In this document: positions 63,811-64,000 of the stretch, in pieces | Layout: each line of letters opens with the position of its first letter | Position numbering within the stretch: the stretch's first letter is position 1 | Notes under the pieces: model-generated | What the model saw: only the letters and a program-made list of their open reading frames with translations | Databases searched by the model: none | What the model was told of the DNA's origin: nothing | From: Pseudomonas helmanticensis | Lineage (GTDB): Bacteria; Pseudomonadota; Gammaproteobacteria; Pseudomonadales; Pseudomonadaceae | NCBI RefSeq assembly: GCF_900182985.1 | Contig: NZ_FXUY01000001.1 | Coordinates: 2,542,001 to 2,606,000 of the forward strand | Direction of reading: 5' to 3' | DNA length: 64,000 nucleotides | Made by a program: the position numbers and the translations under genes

Positions 63811-64000
63811 ATGGATAAGCCCCGCGCGATCTCGCATTTCCTTTACTACCTCGAACATCACCCTGCCCTTGCCGGCCTCGACTCGGCGAAGGTATTGCTC
63901 GGCCACACGGCTGACTACGAAGCGCTGACCGGCACAATCGCCGAACAGGCTGGCAATCATCCTCGCTTCAAATTCAGCGCCCGACGCCTGGATCTGGAAA
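63811..64000 (+). CDS. unrecognised protein, start only (cut by window edge)
   Basis: The first 63 codons are open to the end of the window: MDKPRAISHFLYYLEHHPAL, AGLDSAKVLLGHTADYEALT and GTIAEQAGNHPRFKFSARRL. Ribosome site GAGAGGA is 4-5 bases upstream. No motif identifies it so far. Its position directly after the peptide gene and terminator suggests a modifying, transport or immunity role, but this is inference. Confidence 0.7.
   Translation, partial: MDKPRAISHFLYYLEHHPALAGLDSAKVLLGHTADYEALTGTIAEQAGNHPRFKFSARRLDLE

Noticed and set aside
1..64000. CRISPR arrays, rRNA, tRNA, prophage or insertion-sequence genes
   Set aside because: No regularly spaced direct repeats, no tRNA-like cloverleaf with a CCA end, and no transposase or integrase was seen when reading both strands.

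Overview
The window is a chromosomal segment of a Pseudomonas, most likely of the P. fluorescens group. The evidence is the gene order flgFGHIJKL, glycosylation island, fliC-flaG-fliDST, fleQSR, fliEFGHIJ, hsbA-hsbR-hptB, fliK, fliLMNOP; near-perfect sigma-54 (-24/-12) promoters ahead of flagellar units; the phhRABC phenylalanine catabolism locus; and Pseudomonas-type REP palindromes between genes. Identities rest on reading the translated sequence; no database search was run.

Layout. Positions 1-54,000 are read almost entirely on the minus strand. 1-2819 holds fliL-M-N-O-P (fliP is cut by the window edge). 3025-6894 holds fliK and an HptB/HsbR/HsbA phosphorelay. 7047-12803 holds fliJ-I-H-G-F-E (type III export ATPase complex, C-ring, MS-ring). 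13056-17250 holds the regulators FleR, FleS and FleQ. 17423-21081 holds fliT, fliS, fliD, flaG and fliC. 21324-45473 is a 24 kb glycosylation island. It contains a Maf-type flagellin transferase and a complete pseudaminic acid pathway (PseB, PseC, a PseG-PseH fusion, PseI, PseF) with an associated methylase and a KASIII-like enzyme. It also contains a second, CDP-glucose based branch (RfbF, RfbG, epimerase, C-methyltransferase, reductase, further methyltransferases), two very large multidomain glycosyltransferases and an RTX calcium-binding protein. 45591-53995 holds flgL-K-J-I-H-G-F (junction, hook-cap and rod/ring proteins).

54369-58716 is the phenylalanine locus: divergent regulator phhR, then phhA-phhB-phhC. 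After this come two very small genes, an MFS transporter, the ribosome-rescue hydrolase arfB, and an aromatic amino acid permease (aroP) that fits the Phe/Tyr theme. The last 600 bases are different in kind. A very AT-rich tract with a palindrome precedes a 45-codon gene with a strong ribosome site and a textbook hairpin terminator, followed by the start of an unrecognised protein. This looks like a candidate peptide-precursor (RiPP-like) cassette and is the most promising unexplained element here.

How the genes work together (inference from families and order): FleQ is expected to drive fleSR; FleR is expected to drive fliE and other sigma-54 units; FliA (sigma-28) drives fliC. The island is expected to make CMP-pseudaminic acid and a branched, methylated CDP-sugar that decorate flagellin before or during export.
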